Origin: an uncultured Bartonella sp.
GTDB lineage: Bacteria > Pseudomonadota > Alphaproteobacteria > Rhizobiales > Rhizobiaceae
Reading direction: 5' to 3'
DNA: 64,000 nucleotides
NCBI GenBank assembly: GCA_946478665.1
Contig: CAMLCZ010000007.1
Location: 38,168 to 102,167, forward strand
Every line of letters starts with the position of its first letter. Position 1 is the first letter of the stretch. Of this stretch, positions 37,296 to 47,357 are shown one piece after another. Made by a program: the position numbers and the translations under genes. Under the pieces are notes generated by a model. The model ran no database searches, was not told where the DNA came from, and worked only from the letters and a program-made list of their open reading frames with translations.

Positions 37296-38072
37296 TTACT
37301 GCAACCATTGTTGTTGAATTTTGTAATAAGCACCAGTTTTCTTGGCAATTCTCAACCATTGGTCAACATATAATTTCCAGGTATCATCGCCTTTAGGAAG
37401 CATATAACTTTGTTCGCTGGCAAAAAATTCCGTTGAACACAAGCTAGGATAATTGCGCAGCTCATACTCTGCGTGTGTCATGTCGGTAATCATTACATCG
37501 GCTTTTTTCTCGACGAGATTTTGAAAAATCACATGAACATCATCAAAAGCTTCAATTTTTACACCTTCAGGAGCAGATTTACGGACAATGGCTTCATTGG
37601 TGTCATTTGCATGAACATTGACCCGGATCTTATCTGGATCCTTGACCGGCTCTTCGTCATAAAACAGCATTTCGTATTTTTCTTTATCTTCACAACGCCC
37701 GATTTGTGACAAACCTTTCATATCCGTTGCATCAGAAACATAAACTTTTCTTTGCCGCTCAAGTGTTGATGTAATTCCGCCTACGGCAATATCACATTTG
37801 CTTGCCACAAAATCTTCAACCAAGGTTTTCCAGCTTATTGGAACAAATTCTATTTTTGCATCAAGAGATTGCGCCAAAGACTCCATCATGGCAATGTCTA
37901 TGCCCTCATAAGTGCCATCTGCCTTTTTAAAGCTATAAGGTTTATAATCAACCGTAGTGCAGACATGCAAAGTTTTACTCTGCAAAACCTTATCCAAGGT
38001 TGATGTTTCGGCATAAGCAATTTTGCTGAAAGACATAAAAATAAGCGTTATAAAAAATAGTTTTTTCATCAT
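37296..38072 (-). CDS. Periplasmic PheC-like protein, catalytic Glu replaced by His (paralogue 2)
   Basis: 258 residues, beginning MMKKLFFITLIFMSFSKIAYA-E, with a signal peptide of about 21 residues. The family landmarks are LDKVLQSKTLHVCTTVDYKPYSFKK, CDIAVGGITSTLERQRK, and YMLPKGDDTWKLYVDQWL. Where the third paralogue has TDASE, this one has TDMTH; where PheC has GGTNE it has NDTNE. It thus retains the asparagine-glutamate turn but lacks the second Glu. Two extra cysteines are near the end (CSTEFF). A ligand-binding or altered enzymatic role is possible. It lies 202 bases upstream of paralogue 1 in transcription order. Confidence 0.75.
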   Translation of the reverse strand: MMKKLFFITLIFMSFSKIAYAETSTLDKVLQSKTLHVCTTVDYKPYSFKKADGTYEGIDIAMMESLAQSLDAKIEFVPISWKTLVEDFVASKCDIAVGGITSTLERQRKVYVSDATDMKGLSQIGRCEDKEKYEMLFYDEEPVKDPDKIRVNVHANDTNEAIVRKSAPEGVKIEAFDDVHVIFQNLVEKKADVMITDMTHAEYELRNYPSLCSTEFFASEQSYMLPKGDDTWKLYVDQWLRIAKKTGAYYKIQQQWLQ

Positions 38073-38315
38073 ATCTCTAAAAGTGGTATAAATATTTCAT
38101 CGTATAAACACACAATTCATAAGAGATGAGTTTTCCATTGAATTGGTGTTCTTCTCAAAATACTTCATTTTTTTGCTATTTCTCACTTAGAACAGAAAGA
38201 ATGTTTCCTTTAGCAATTTTTGATAATTTCTTCTGAAACAAAGTTTATAATCAATCTCTGCGCATCATAATTGCCAAACTGAAATAGCTATACGAATTTG
38301 CGACCCGACGGGCTA

Positions 38316-39083
38316 TCACTTGAGCCATTCGGCTTGGATAAGGTTATACTCGCCATTTTTCTTGGTTAGCCGCAACCATTGGTCGACATAAAATTTCCAA
38401 GTGAGATCACCTTTCGGAAGCATATAGGCCTTTTCCAAAAATAGTAATGGTATATCTGGATTGACGACACATAAGGTTGGGTAATAACGTTTTTGATAGC
38501 GTGCCTCTGATGCATCGGTAATCATTACATCGGCTTTCATATCAACAAGATTTTGGAAAATAATCGTGTTGTCATGAAAAAGCTCAAGCTGCGCTTGCGG
38601 CATAAATTTATGCACAAATGCTTCATTTGTGCCGCCAGCAGGTTCGATAGCACGAACGTCCTTCTGGTTCAGTTTTTCTATCGTATCGTATTTATCCCGA
38701 TCTTCACAACGAACAAATGGAACTTTTCCGTCAACGTCCAGAGGCTCGGACATATAAGCTTTTTGTTGTCGAGCCAGTGAAATTGAAATACCGCCCATGG
38801 CAATATCACATTTATCGGCTAGAAAATCGTCCATCAATGTTTTCCACGTTGTTGGAACGAACGTGACTTTCACATTCAATGTCGCAGCAAGTGAATTGGC
38901 CATTGAAATATCAATGCCCTCATAGGTGCCGTCCGATTTACGAAATGTGTATGGTTTATAATCGCCTGTGGTACAAACACGCAAATTTTTGCTTTCCAAT
39001 ACCTTATCCAATTTGGAAGGTTCGGCATAAGCGCGTCCCACTATCATGGAAAAAACTGCCATAAACAGAAATAACTTTTTCAT
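38316..39083 (-). CDS. PheC-like cyclohexadienyl (arogenate/prephenate) dehydratase candidate (paralogue 3)
   Basis: About 255 residues from the ATG at 39083, which has GGGGAT at the right distance; seven more codons upstream are open. A signal peptide ends RAYA-E. This paralogue keeps all PheC landmarks: TTGDYKPYTFRKSDGTYEGIDI, CDIAMGGISISLARQQ, the AGGTNEAF turn, ADVMITDASEARYQ with the putative general-acid Glu near residue 193, and EKAYMLPKGD. Periplasmic PheC turns prephenate or arogenate into phenylpyruvate or phenylalanine. Function is inferred from recalled family motifs. It is first of the three paralogues in transcription order, with its own 243-base downstream gap. Confidence 0.78.
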   Translation of the reverse strand: MKKLFLFMAVFSMIVGRAYAEPSKLDKVLESKNLRVCTTGDYKPYTFRKSDGTYEGIDISMANSLAATLNVKVTFVPTTWKTLMDDFLADKCDIAMGGISISLARQQKAYMSEPLDVDGKVPFVRCEDRDKYDTIEKLNQKDVRAIEPAGGTNEAFVHKFMPQAQLELFHDNTIIFQNLVDMKADVMITDASEARYQKRYYPTLCVVNPDIPLLFLEKAYMLPKGDLTWKFYVDQWLRLTKKNGEYNLIQAEWLK

Positions 39084-39351
39084 AATATCCCCGACTTGAA
39101 ACATAACCTTTATGTTGGCCTATGATTGTTCAGAAAAGCCAAAAATAATCCAACTTCTGTCAGTATCATTTCAAAAAATGCTGTAACCGACTCTTCAAAA
39201 CCCTTTTATAAAAGGAAATTATCAATTCTGGCTTAACAAACCGACAATAGTGCGAGATTTAATTCGGCCTGAAATATACTTATTCAGCTTTGCGCTATAT
39301 TGAAGCGCTTGCGCTTTTTTAGTGACTGGAACGATAATTGCTTTGTTTCAA

Positions 39352-39395
39352 ACATATCAAACCAGCGTTTAAAACGTATGAAACCAGCAATTAAG
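39352..39395. repeat. 22-bp degenerate tandem duplication
   Basis: ACATATCAAACCAGCGTTTA plus two bases at 39352-39373 is followed by ACGTATGAAACCAGCAATTA plus two bases at 39374-39395; about 17 of 22 bases match. Confidence 0.75.
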
Positions 39396-39431
39396 ATTTA
39401 CAAAGCCTTTTGATTGACCAGACGTCAATCA

Positions 39432-39500
39432 CCTATTGAGCGCTATTGACCCGATTAAGCAATGTTGACCCTGCTGAGCAATGTTAGCCCTGTTAAACGA
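39432..39500. repeat. 19-bp tandem array, three and a half copies
   Basis: CCTATTGAGCGCTATTGAC, CCGATTAAGCAATGTTGAC, CCTGCTGAGCAATGTTAGC and the start of a fourth, CCTGTTAAACGACC, follow one another with an exact period of 19. The units differ by several bases, so the array is old or drifting. Confidence 0.85.
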
Positions 39501-39725
39501 CCACAAGGTTTAAGTTCAGTCGAGAGTATCTTACATAGTTTGATACCAACGATATATTTATGCTTATTACACATTTGTATAAGCATAATTATTTTATATC
39601 AGCCATTTGTTTATGATTTATAATATGCTGCAATTTCGCTTACATTTGCGACAACTTTGGCACATGAAACAACAGTCGTATATGCAACAATTTTGGCACA
39701 TCGCGTAATTATCTCGAGATATAAA

Positions 39726-40742
39726 ATGCTTAATAAGTTTCAAACACTTTTCTATCGTTATGCTCCAGGCATCATATTATGCTGTATCATATCGTTGATC
39801 GCTATCTTATTAGAAAGGCTGGAACTGTTTTTGTTTGGCCAAGCGTGGTTGGAAAGTTTGGTGCTTGCCATACTTGTTGGCGCAATTTTTCGAACAGCAA
39901 AGACATTACCCAAACAATATGCTGAGGGGATAGGTTTTTCTGCCAAAATACTTTTAGAAATAGCCGTTGCATTGCTCGGAGCCAGTATCAGCGTTCATGC
40001 GGTATTGTCAGCGGGTCTAGGTCTTATTGCAGGGATAGCGGCGATTGTATTTAGTGTTATTGTTATAACCTATACAATCGGTCGGTTTATGGGGCTGACA
40101 CGGCATCTTGCTATTCTTGTTGCATGTGGCAATTCCATATGTGGTAACTCGGCCATCGCGGCTGTCGCGCCGGTTATCAAGGCAAATGCGTCTGATGTTG
40201 CTGCATCAATTGCTTTTACTGCCGTTCTGGGCATTTTCGTTATCCTTGTTTTACCATTTGCTGTACCAGCCCTTGGTCTATCGTTTAGCCAATATGGGAT
40301 ATTGGCCGGTATGACTGTTTATGCCGTACCGCAAGTTCTAGCAGCGGCAGCACCCGTTTCATTGATAAGTGTACAAATGGCAACTTTGGTAAAGCTGGTT
40401 CGGGTATTGATGCTCGGACCTGTCATTTTTATCATCGGACTTATTGCAGGTGCTGGAAGTCATAATAGACCGAGTTTTGGCAAACTTGTGCCTTGGTTCA
40501 TCATCGGCTTTGTTGTGTTATTATTAGCCAATTCTGCCAATATCATTCCAGAAGCTGCCTTGAAAATCATGGCGGCAGCTACCAAGATATTAACAGTCAT
40601 TTCTATGGCTGCATTGGGGTTGGGGGTTGATGTTTATGCGCTTAAAAAATCCGGCATCAAGGTTATATCAACAGCCGTTATTTCCATCATTATTCTGGCG
40701 CTATCCAGCCTGATAATGATCTTTACATTGAATATTGCGTAA
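39726..40742 (+). CDS. YeiH/UPF0324-family putative sulfate or anion exporter
   Basis: A 338-residue membrane protein from the ATG at 39726 (MLNKFQTLFYRYAPG); the open frame extends 23 codons upstream into a repeat, which is not likely to be used. About ten transmembrane segments are visible. The family signatures are KILLEIAVALLGASIS near residue 75, the ACGNSICGNSAIAAVAPVI loop near 140, and ALGLGVDV near 300. Members are implicated in export of sulfite or sulfonate-derived anions in some bacteria, but transport has rarely been shown. Transcription ends in the shared terminator seven bases downstream. Confidence 0.85.
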   Translation: MLNKFQTLFYRYAPGIILCCIISLIAILLERLELFLFGQAWLESLVLAILVGAIFRTAKTLPKQYAEGIGFSAKILLEIAVALLGASISVHAVLSAGLGLIAGIAAIVFSVIVITYTIGRFMGLTRHLAILVACGNSICGNSAIAAVAPVIKANASDVAASIAFTAVLGIFVILVLPFAVPALGLSFSQYGILAGMTVYAVPQVLAAAAPVSLISVQMATLVKLVRVLMLGPVIFIIGLIAGAGSHNRPSFGKLVPWFIIGFVVLLLANSANIIPEAALKIMAAATKILTVISMAALGLGVDVYALKKSGIKVISTAVISIIILALSSLIMIFTLNIA

Positions 40743-40748
40743 GCACTA

Positions 40749-40778
40749 AAAAAGAAACAGCCCAATTGGGCTGTTTCG
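40749..40778. terminator. Bidirectional terminator between the yeiH-type gene and hslU
   Basis: The perfect 10-base stem GAAACAGCCC (40755-40764) with GGGCTGTTTC (40769-40778) and loop AATT is preceded by an A-run, which gives the U-run for the minus strand. It best serves hslVU, and can also end the plus-strand gene. Confidence 0.85.
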
Positions 40779-40852
40779 ATTGTCTTATAAAAAGTGCAAT
40801 TGTTATTTTTACCCAATGGGCAAAAATCAAGCCGATTTGCTAGAGAATTTTT

Positions 40853-42163
40853 CTAAAGAATAAAGCGTGACAAATCGGTATTGGATGCAAGGTCACCAAC
40901 TGCTTTTTTGACGTAATCAGCATCAACGGTAAATGTCGTACCTGCCTTATCAGGAGCCGTAAACGAAATTTCGTCCAGAACTCTTTCCATGACGGTTTGC
41001 AAACGACGCGCACCAATATTCTCAACCGTTGAATTGAGATCTACCGCTATATCTGCCAATGCATCAATTGCATCATCTGTGATTTCCAACGTAACGTTTT
41101 CGGTCGCCATAAGCGCAATATATTGCTTGATAAGGCTAACCTCTGTTTCTGTTAAGATACGGCGCAAATCTTCGCGTGACAACGCGTTCAATTCTACACG
41201 TATCGGTAAACGCCCCTGAAGTTCAGGAAGAAGATCAGAAGGTTTTGAAACATGGAATGCACCAGATGCAATGAATAGAATATGGTCTGTTTTAATCTGG
41301 CCATATTTGGTAGCAACTGTGGTGCCTTCAACAAGAGGTAACAGATCACGTTGGACACCTTCACGCGACACACCAGCGCCCATGCCACCTTCACGCGCAG
41401 CAATCTTGTCAATCTCGTCGATAAAAACAATGCCATCGTTTTCGGCAGCGCGTAGAGCTTCCTGAACAATCTGATCCTGATCGAGAAGTTTGTCCGACTC
41501 ATCATCAATTAAAGGCTTGAATGCATCTTTGACCGTTGTTTTACGTGTCTTGGTGCGTCCACCCATTTTGCCAAAAATATCGGATAAATTCATAATGCCC
41601 ATTTGAGCACCTGGCATACCAGGGATATCAAATGTCGGGGCGCCATTATTGCTATTATCAGCAACCTCAATTTCGATTTCACGATCATCAAGCTCGCCTT
41701 CGCGCAATTTTTTGCGGAAACTATCCCGCGTTGCAGGGCTTGCAGTTTTACCAACCAACGCATCAAGAACGCGTTCTTCTGCATTAAGGTGTGCCTTGGC
41801 TTCAACTTCTTCGCGTTTTTTCTCACGAACAAGATTAATGGCAATATCAACAAGATCACGAATAATCTGCTCGACATCACGACCAACATAACCGACTTCG
41901 GTAAATTTGGTTGCTTCTACCTTTACAAAGGGTGAGCCAGCCAGTTTTGCCAAACGACGAGCAATTTCTGTTTTACCAACACCTGTCGGTCCTATCATCA
42001 GAATATTTTTTGGCATAACCTCATCGCGCATCTGACCATCCAGCTGCTGACGACGCCAACGATTGCGTAATGCGATAGCAACAGCGCGCTTGGCATCATT
42101 TTGACCAATGATGAAACGGTCAAGCTCAGAGACAATCTCGCGGGGGGAAAATACAGAACTCAT
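40853..42163 (-). CDS. hslU: ATP-dependent protease ATPase subunit HslU
   Basis: A 436-residue AAA+ unfoldase. The start [21 protein letters not shown], Walker [10 protein letters not shown] near residue 60, Walker [12 protein letters not shown] near 250, and the C-terminal DLSRFIL that docks into HslV are all present. The intermediate I-domain spans about 110-240. With HslV it forms a two-ring cytosolic protease for misfolded and regulatory proteins. The order hslV then hslU, 72 bases apart, is the usual one. Confidence 0.97.
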   Translation of the reverse strand: MSSVFSPREIVSELDRFIIGQNDAKRAVAIALRNRWRRQQLDGQMRDEVMPKNILMIGPTGVGKTEIARRLAKLAGSPFVKVEATKFTEVGYVGRDVEQIIRDLVDIAINLVREKKREEVEAKAHLNAEERVLDALVGKTASPATRDSFRKKLREGELDDREIEIEVADNSNNGAPTFDIPGMPGAQMGIMNLSDIFGKMGGRTKTRKTTVKDAFKPLIDDESDKLLDQDQIVQEALRAAENDGIVFIDEIDKIAAREGGMGAGVSREGVQRDLLPLVEGTTVATKYGQIKTDHILFIASGAFHVSKPSDLLPELQGRLPIRVELNALSREDLRRILTETEVSLIKQYIALMATENVTLEITDDAIDALADIAVDLNSTVENIGARRLQTVMERVLDEISFTAPDKAGTTFTVDADYVKKAVGDLASNTDLSRFIL

Positions 42164-42235
42164 CTAAAGTGCTTTCTCTTTCATACTTCCAGTGTCCATA
42201 CTATGCATGGAAGGCTGTTTTACAAACTATTGAGC

Positions 42236-42793
42236 CTATTCAGCATCAAGCGTTTCAACAATAAAATTGCTGTTGGTATAAACGCATATATCCGAAGCAA
42301 TTGTCATTGCTTTACGTGCAATTGTTTCGGCATCAAGGTCCATATCAATTAATGCACGCGCCGCTGAAAGGGCAAAGTTACCGCCTGAGCCGATAGCCAT
42401 CACACCATCTTCCGGTTCAAGGACATCACCAAGGCCAGTTAATGCTAAAGTCACATTCTTATCAGCCACCAGCATCATTGCTTCCAACTTACGTAAATAC
42501 CGGTCTGTCCGCCAATCTTTTGCAAGTTCGACACAAGCACGCATCAACTGATCTGGATATTGTTCCAATTTGGTTTCAAGGCGTTCAAGCAATGTAAATG
42601 CGTCTGCTGTCGCTCCGGCAAATCCGGCAATAACAGAGCCGGTCTTGCCAATACGCCGCACCTTACGTGCATTGCCTTTCATGATTGTCTGGCCCAAAGT
42701 CACTTGCCCATCACCGGCAATGACAACCTTATTGCCTTTGCGTACTGTAATGATGGTTGTACCATAGATTGTATCGGGCTTATGTTCTATCAC
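42236..42793 (-). CDS. hslV: ATP-dependent protease proteolytic subunit HslV
   Basis: A 185-residue N-terminal nucleophile hydrolase. The propeptide (about 11 residues, to IYG) precedes the catalytic Thr of [17 protein letters not shown] and the late [16 protein letters not shown] are conserved. Two hexamers form the proteolytic core. It is divergent from the asparaginase across a 235-base gap and is transcribed ahead of hslU. Confidence 0.97.
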   Translation of the reverse strand: MIEHKPDTIYGTTIITVRKGNKVVIAGDGQVTLGQTIMKGNARKVRRIGKTGSVIAGFAGATADAFTLLERLETKLEQYPDQLMRACVELAKDWRTDRYLRKLEAMMLVADKNVTLALTGLGDVLEPEDGVMAIGSGGNFALSAARALIDMDLDAETIARKAMTIASDICVYTNSNFIVETLDAE

Positions 42794-42848
42794 AAGAAAA
42801 CTCCTTTTATCTACACGCTTTATCCTATTTCAAGCAATAAAAGCGGTC

Positions 42849-42862
42849 ATATGCATGCATAT
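42849..42862. promoter_or_regulatory. 14-bp perfect palindrome upstream of hslV
   Basis: ATATGCATGCATAT is fully self-complementary and lies 56 bases upstream of the hslV start, where an operator or promoter-proximal site would be. No known heat-shock factor site of this type comes to mind, so no regulator is named. A separate weak hairpin (AAAAACTC / GAGTTTTT) lies at 42879-42909. Confidence 0.35.
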
Positions 42863-43028
42863 TTAGGAACTAGCAGCGAAAAACTCAACCACAATAAAAA
42901 AGAGTTTTTAACAGTCACATTATTATTAGGATAAAACAACACTGATTGGCGGATAGAGGAATTGGTGTTAAATGCGCATTCTGTTCCACTTGATTTGTTG
43001 TAACAAAGTATAGTTCAAGGAAAAAATT

Positions 43029-44027
43029 ATGTCAGCCCTACCTAAAATCGCCATTGGTGCCCTTGGTGGAACAATTGCTATGGTTGCCTCTGACAGTGGT
43101 GGGGTTCAACCAACGCTGACAGCAGATTTGCTTGTTAAAAGTGTGCCAGCACTTGCAGACATTGCTGAAATTAATGCCACGACACTTGCCCAATTGCCAA
43201 GTGGTTCATTATCTTTTGACGTTTTGTTTCAGGCACTTCAATGGGCAAAACAACAAATCGATGATGGTGCAACCGGCGTTATTTTGACACAAGGAACCGA
43301 TACACTTGAAGAAGCTGCATTTTTACTTTCGCTTTATTGGGATAGGCCACAACCACTTATCTTTACCGGTGCCATGCGTGCACCGCTTGCTGCAGGGGCT
43401 GATGGCCCAGCCAATCTTTTAGCCTCAGCACAAGTTATCGCCGACAAACAAAGTCTGGGGCGCGGTGTTATGGTTGTGCTTAATGACACAATCCATTCGC
43501 CTTATTGGGTGAAAAAAAGCAACACACTGCAAGTGCAAACATTTCACTCTGGTTTTGCAGGACCATTGGGAACAATTATTGAAGGCAAGCCCGTCTATTT
43601 TAGCGCTTCGCATAATTTTGCCGCGCCAATGGTCAAGCCCAAAACGATAAATACAAAAGTTGCGTTGATAGATGCTTGCCTATCTTCGGGAGAAGACCTG
43701 CTAAAACTTGTGTTTGAAAGTGGCATTTATCAGGGTGTTGTTATTGCTGGTTTCGGATCGGGACATGTCAGTTTTGCAGAAGCAGATATTATTCGGCAAT
43801 ATGCCCAAACCATTCCTGTTGTGATTGCCACACGGGCCTATAGCGGCTCAACAAGCCAAAATACTTATGGCTATAAAGGCGGTGAAATTGACTTGTTACA
43901 ATGTGGCGCCGTAATGGGTGGCTGGCTTTCACCTTTAAAAGCCCGATTGGTTTTATGGTCCTTATTAGCGTCCGGCATGGATAGGCAGCAAATCCTTTCC
44001 AATTGGCAGATTTGGCAAAAATATTAA
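43029..44027 (+). CDS. Asparaginase
   Basis: A 332-residue class I/II type asparaginase. The two nucleophile threonines are in LGGTIAM (Thr15) and TQGTDTLEE (Thr90, with Asp91). The C-terminal Lys of the second triad is suggested by the TGAMRAP region near 119. It hydrolyses asparagine to aspartate and ammonia. No signal peptide is visible, so it is probably cytosolic. It is inserted between hslV and hisB, and its gene is followed by a 220-base gap. Confidence 0.85.
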   Translation: MSALPKIAIGALGGTIAMVASDSGGVQPTLTADLLVKSVPALADIAEINATTLAQLPSGSLSFDVLFQALQWAKQQIDDGATGVILTQGTDTLEEAAFLLSLYWDRPQPLIFTGAMRAPLAAGADGPANLLASAQVIADKQSLGRGVMVVLNDTIHSPYWVKKSNTLQVQTFHSGFAGPLGTIIEGKPVYFSASHNFAAPMVKPKTINTKVALIDACLSSGEDLLKLVFESGIYQGVVIAGFGSGHVSFAEADIIRQYAQTIPVVIATRAYSGSTSQNTYGYKGGEIDLLQCGAVMGGWLSPLKARLVLWSLLASGMDRQQILSNWQIWQKY

Positions 44028-44247
44028 CCAATACGCTTATTCTTTATGCCTATTTTCAACGAAAGGATTTGGTTATTATTTCGAGATGTTTTAAATAATC
44101 AGTCTATAATATGAGCAATTAATAGAAGTTACTTGTAGAGCGCGCGTAAATACAATTTACTCTTCAAGGAAAATCTTTAAGCATGCTTAGGAGCAATTGA
44201 TACGTTCATTCAGGAAATGCTCTTAATACTCGAGAAATGGGATAGAT

Positions 44248-44844
44248 ATGGTTCGTATAGCTGACATAAAACGTAAAACCAATGAAACAGACATTTCCGT
44301 TGCGGTTAATCTCGATGGAACCGGAAAGTTTACTATTGATACCGGCGTTGGCTTCTTCAATCATATGCTTGAACAACTTTCACGCCATTCCCTGATCGAC
44401 ATCAATATTAAAGCCATTGGTGACACCTATATTGATGACCATCACACGGTTGAAGACTGCGGCATTGCTCTTGGTGATGCCATTAATAAAGCCTTAGGCG
44501 AGCGGCGCGGCATTACGCGATATTCGTCCCTTGATTTGGTTATGGATGAAACATGCACAAAAGCAGCGGTTGATGTATCGGGCAGACCTTTTCTAGTTTG
44601 GAACGTCAATTTTTCACACACAAAAATTGGCACTTTCGACACCGAATTGGTGCGGGAGTTTTTTCAAGCCCTGTCACAGCACGCTGGCATTACATTGCAT
44701 GTTACTAATCATTATGGTGTCAACAATCACCATATTGCAGAAACGTGCTTTAAAGCAGTTGCACGTGTGTTACGTCATGCTATTGAAATAGACCCTAGAC
44801 AAAAAGATGCTGTTCCTTCTACCAAGGGCTCTTTGAAAGGCTAA
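44248..44844 (+). CDS. hisB: Imidazoleglycerol-phosphate dehydratase
   Basis: A 198-residue monofunctional HisB. The metal-binding His clusters are DDHHTVED near residue 68 and the later NNHHIAE near 155-161. It catalyses the sixth step of histidine synthesis. It begins a run of hisB-hisH-hisA-hisF-hisE, with overlaps or a few bases between genes. The fusion to histidinol phosphatase seen in enterics is absent, as expected for alphaproteobacteria. Confidence 0.96.
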   Translation: MVRIADIKRKTNETDISVAVNLDGTGKFTIDTGVGFFNHMLEQLSRHSLIDINIKAIGDTYIDDHHTVEDCGIALGDAINKALGERRGITRYSSLDLVMDETCTKAAVDVSGRPFLVWNVNFSHTKIGTFDTELVREFFQALSQHAGITLHVTNHYGVNNHHIAETCFKAVARVLRHAIEIDPRQKDAVPSTKGSLKG

Positions 44845-44848
44845 AATA

Positions 44849-45499
44849 ATGCGGGTAGCCATTATCGATTATGGGTCGGGTAATCTGCGTTCTGCGGTCA
44901 AAGCCTTTGAACGGGCAAGCCATGACCACAATATTGCTGCAGAAATCATTTTGACGAATAAGGCTGATGATGTTCGCCACGCCGACCGCATTGTGCTGCC
45001 GGGTGTGGGGGCTTATGCCGATTGTCGCGCTGGCCTCAATAGTGTTGCAGGTATGGTAGAAGCTTTGGAAGAAACTGTTATCCACGCTGCCCGTCCTTTT
45101 TTAGGCATTTGTGTGGGTATGCAGCTTATGTCGTCACGCGGCATGGAAAAGACAGTTACACAAGGGCTCAACTGGATTGAAGGCGATGTCACTTTGATGA
45201 AACCGAAGGCAGCGCATCTCAAGGTTCCACAAATTGGTTGGAATACGTTGAACCTTAAACGTGACCACCCATTGTTTAAAAATATTCCGACGGGTGAAAA
45301 AGGTCTCCATGCTTATTTTGTGCACTCCTACCACCTTGTTTGCGCCCATAAAGACAATCTTCTGGCAACAACAGATTATGGCGGTGAAATGACGGCGGCG
45401 GTTATCCGTGATAATATGATTGGTACACAATTTCACCCTGAAAAAAGCCAGCGCCTTGGTTTGACACTGATTGCCAATTTTTTGGAATGGAAGCCATGA
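44849..45499 (+). CDS. hisH: Imidazole glycerol phosphate synthase glutamine amidotransferase subunit
   Basis: A 216-residue class I glutaminase. GSGNLRS at residues 8-14, nucleophile Cys in [10 protein letters not shown] near 89-98, and the His-Glu pair in TQFHPEKSQ near 193 complete the triad. It feeds ammonia to HisF. Its stop codon TGA overlaps the hisA start at 45496. Confidence 0.96.
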   Translation: MRVAIIDYGSGNLRSAVKAFERASHDHNIAAEIILTNKADDVRHADRIVLPGVGAYADCRAGLNSVAGMVEALEETVIHAARPFLGICVGMQLMSSRGMEKTVTQGLNWIEGDVTLMKPKAAHLKVPQIGWNTLNLKRDHPLFKNIPTGEKGLHAYFVHSYHLVCAHKDNLLATTDYGGEMTAAVIRDNMIGTQFHPEKSQRLGLTLIANFLEWKP

Positions 45500-46242
45500 T
45501 TCTTTATCCTGCAATTGATTTAAAAGATGGCGTATGTGTGCGTCTAAAACTCGGTGATATGGATAAGGCAACTGTCTATAATGCTGATCCCGCGGCACAA
45601 GCAAAGCAATTTCAAGCACAAGGTTTTAAATGGTTGCATGTTGTTGACCTTAATGGTGCATTTGAAGGTGAGTCGGTCAATGGTCAGGCTGTTGAGGCCA
45701 TTTTGAAGGCAACATCTAACCCTGTTCAGCTTGGTGGCGGCATCAGAACACTTGGCCATATCGAAAACTGGCTTGAAAAAGGTTTGGCACGTGTAATTCT
45801 TGGCACAGTTGCTGTGCGTAATCCGCAATTGGTTTATGAAGCCTGCAAACTTTTCCCCGGCAAGGTTGCCGTTGGCATTGATGCCCGTGGCGGCAAGGTA
45901 GCCGTTGAAGGCTGGGCGGAAGAATCCGAACTATCTGTTCTTGATTTGGCAAAACGCTTTGAAGGTGCTGGTGTTGCGGCTATTATCTATACAGATATTG
46001 ACCGCGATGGCATTTTAACGGGTATCAATTGGCAATCAACCTTGGAGCTAGCACGTTCGGTTTCCATACCGGTTATTGCTTCAGGTGGTTTGGCTTCCAT
46101 GGAAGACATTAAAAGGCTAACAGAAGATGATGCCGCTATTCTTAATGGCGCCATTACTGGACGCGCCCTTTATGATGGCCGCATTGATGCAAAAGCAGCA
46201 CTTAATCTTCTGGAAAAAAGCAAAAGGGGAGCTATGGCATGA
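45496..46242 (+). CDS. hisA: ProFAR isomerase
   Basis: 248 residues from the ATG at 45496 ([12 protein letters not shown]); another in-frame ATG nine bases upstream is less likely, because the overlap ATGA with hisH is the normal arrangement. A TIM barrel with the two catalytic Asp in AIDLKDG and YTDIDRDG. It performs the Amadori isomerisation before HisF. The last four bases overlap hisF (ATGA). Confidence 0.96.
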   Translation: MILYPAIDLKDGVCVRLKLGDMDKATVYNADPAAQAKQFQAQGFKWLHVVDLNGAFEGESVNGQAVEAILKATSNPVQLGGGIRTLGHIENWLEKGLARVILGTVAVRNPQLVYEACKLFPGKVAVGIDARGGKVAVEGWAEESELSVLDLAKRFEGAGVAAIIYTDIDRDGILTGINWQSTLELARSVSIPVIASGGLASMEDIKRLTEDDAAILNGAITGRALYDGRIDAKAALNLLEKSKRGAMA

Positions 46243-47030
46243 CCCTTAAAGCCCGCATTATACCATGTCTTGATGTCAAAGATGGACGTGTTGTTAAAGG
46301 TGTGAATTTTGTGGATCTGATTGATGCTGGTGATCCTGTTGAAGTTGCCAAGGCATATGATGCTGCCGGCGCTGACGAATTATGCTTTTTAGACATTACT
46401 GCCAGCAGCGATAATCGGGATACGCTTTTTGATGTTGTGGCACGCACTGCGGATCAGTGTTTCATGCCGGTTACTGTGGGCGGTGGTGTGCGCAGTGTGG
46501 CTGATATCCGTAAATTGTTATTAGCAGGCGCAGACAAGGTTTCCATCAATACAGCTGCGGTAAAAAGTCCTGATTTTGTAGCAGAAGCCGCGGATAAATT
46601 TGGCGACCAATGTATTGTTGTTGCGATTGATGCCAAAGAAGTACCAAGTCAAGGAAATGAACGCCGTTGGGAAATATTTACACATGGTGGCCGTCAACCA
46701 ACAGGCATTGATGCTGTGTCATTTGCCCGTCTTGTTGTTGAAAAAGGTGCAGGCGAAATATTACTAACCTCGATGAATCGTGATGGGACAAAAGAAGGTT
46801 ATGATATTGCACTGACACGTGCCATTGCCGATGCGGTGCATGTACCAGTCATTGCATCTGGTGGTGTTGGCACACTCGACCATCTGGTTGAAGGGATTCG
46901 TGATGGCCACGCAACAGCCGTTTTAGCTGCTTCTATTTTCCATTTTGGAACATATACCATTGGAGAGGCAAAACGCTACATGGCACAGTCTGGTATTCCA
47001 GTGCGTCTGGATGAATTTGGAGAGAATTGA
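46239..47030 (+). CDS. hisF: Imidazole glycerol phosphate synthase cyclase subunit
   Basis: A 263-residue TIM barrel paralogous to HisA. Catalytic Asp11 is in [13 protein letters not shown] and Asp near 133 in VVAIDAKE. It condenses PRFAR with ammonia from HisH to give imidazole-glycerol phosphate and AICAR. It is the fourth gene in the his run. Confidence 0.97.
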   Translation: MTLKARIIPCLDVKDGRVVKGVNFVDLIDAGDPVEVAKAYDAAGADELCFLDITASSDNRDTLFDVVARTADQCFMPVTVGGGVRSVADIRKLLLAGADKVSINTAAVKSPDFVAEAADKFGDQCIVVAIDAKEVPSQGNERRWEIFTHGGRQPTGIDAVSFARLVVEKGAGEILLTSMNRDGTKEGYDIALTRAIADAVHVPVIASGGVGTLDHLVEGIRDGHATAVLAASIFHFGTYTIGEAKRYMAQSGIPVRLDEFGEN

Positions 47031-47033
47031 TTT

Positions 47034-47357
47034 ATGGACCAATTTGACTTGCATAAACTTGAAAAAATCATAGCCGAACGTGCTTTGGTGCAAGATGGCA
47101 GCTCTTATACAGCGAGTCTGGTTTCCAAAGGCATGGGACGTGCGGGCAAAAAAATGGGCGAAGAAGCGGTTGAAACTGTTATCGCCGCGTTAACCGAAGA
47201 TAAGCAACATTTCATTAGTGAAAGTGCAGATCTTCTTTACCACCTTCTCGTTATGTGGAATATAGGTGGCATTAAGTTGGATGAAGTTGTAACAGAGTTA
47301 CAAAGAAGAACAACCCAAACGGGTCTTGAGGAAAAGGCGTCCCGCAAACATGGTTGA
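47034..47357 (+). CDS. hisE: Phosphoribosyl-ATP pyrophosphatase
   Basis: A 107-residue MazG-like pyrophosphatase. [14 protein letters not shown] near residues 34-48 and [14 protein letters not shown] hold the EExx and ExxD metal ligands. Step two of histidine synthesis. The order places it after hisF, as in Rhizobiales. It overlaps coaA by eight bases. Confidence 0.96.
   Translation: MDQFDLHKLEKIIAERALVQDGSSYTASLVSKGMGRAGKKMGEEAVETVIAALTEDKQHFISESADLLYHLLVMWNIGGIKLDEVVTELQRRTTQTGLEEKASRKHG

Larger units (their letters stand above)
39105..39725. other. Non-coding gap with several degenerate repeats
   Basis: The 620 bases between the PheC-like cluster and the exporter gene hold no credible gene. 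Three repeat groups are visible (separate entries for two). A third is GCGACAACTTTGGCACATGA at 39648, partly repeated as GCAACAATTTTGGCACATCG at 39684, a period of 36. Confidence 0.6.

Noticed and set aside
39432..39500. The 19-bp array as a plasmid iteron origin
   Set aside because: No replication initiator gene is nearby and the surrounding genes are chromosomal housekeeping.
39653..39664. TGGCAC sequences as sigma-54 promoters of the exporter gene
   Set aside because: The required GC at the proper distance is missing in both cases.
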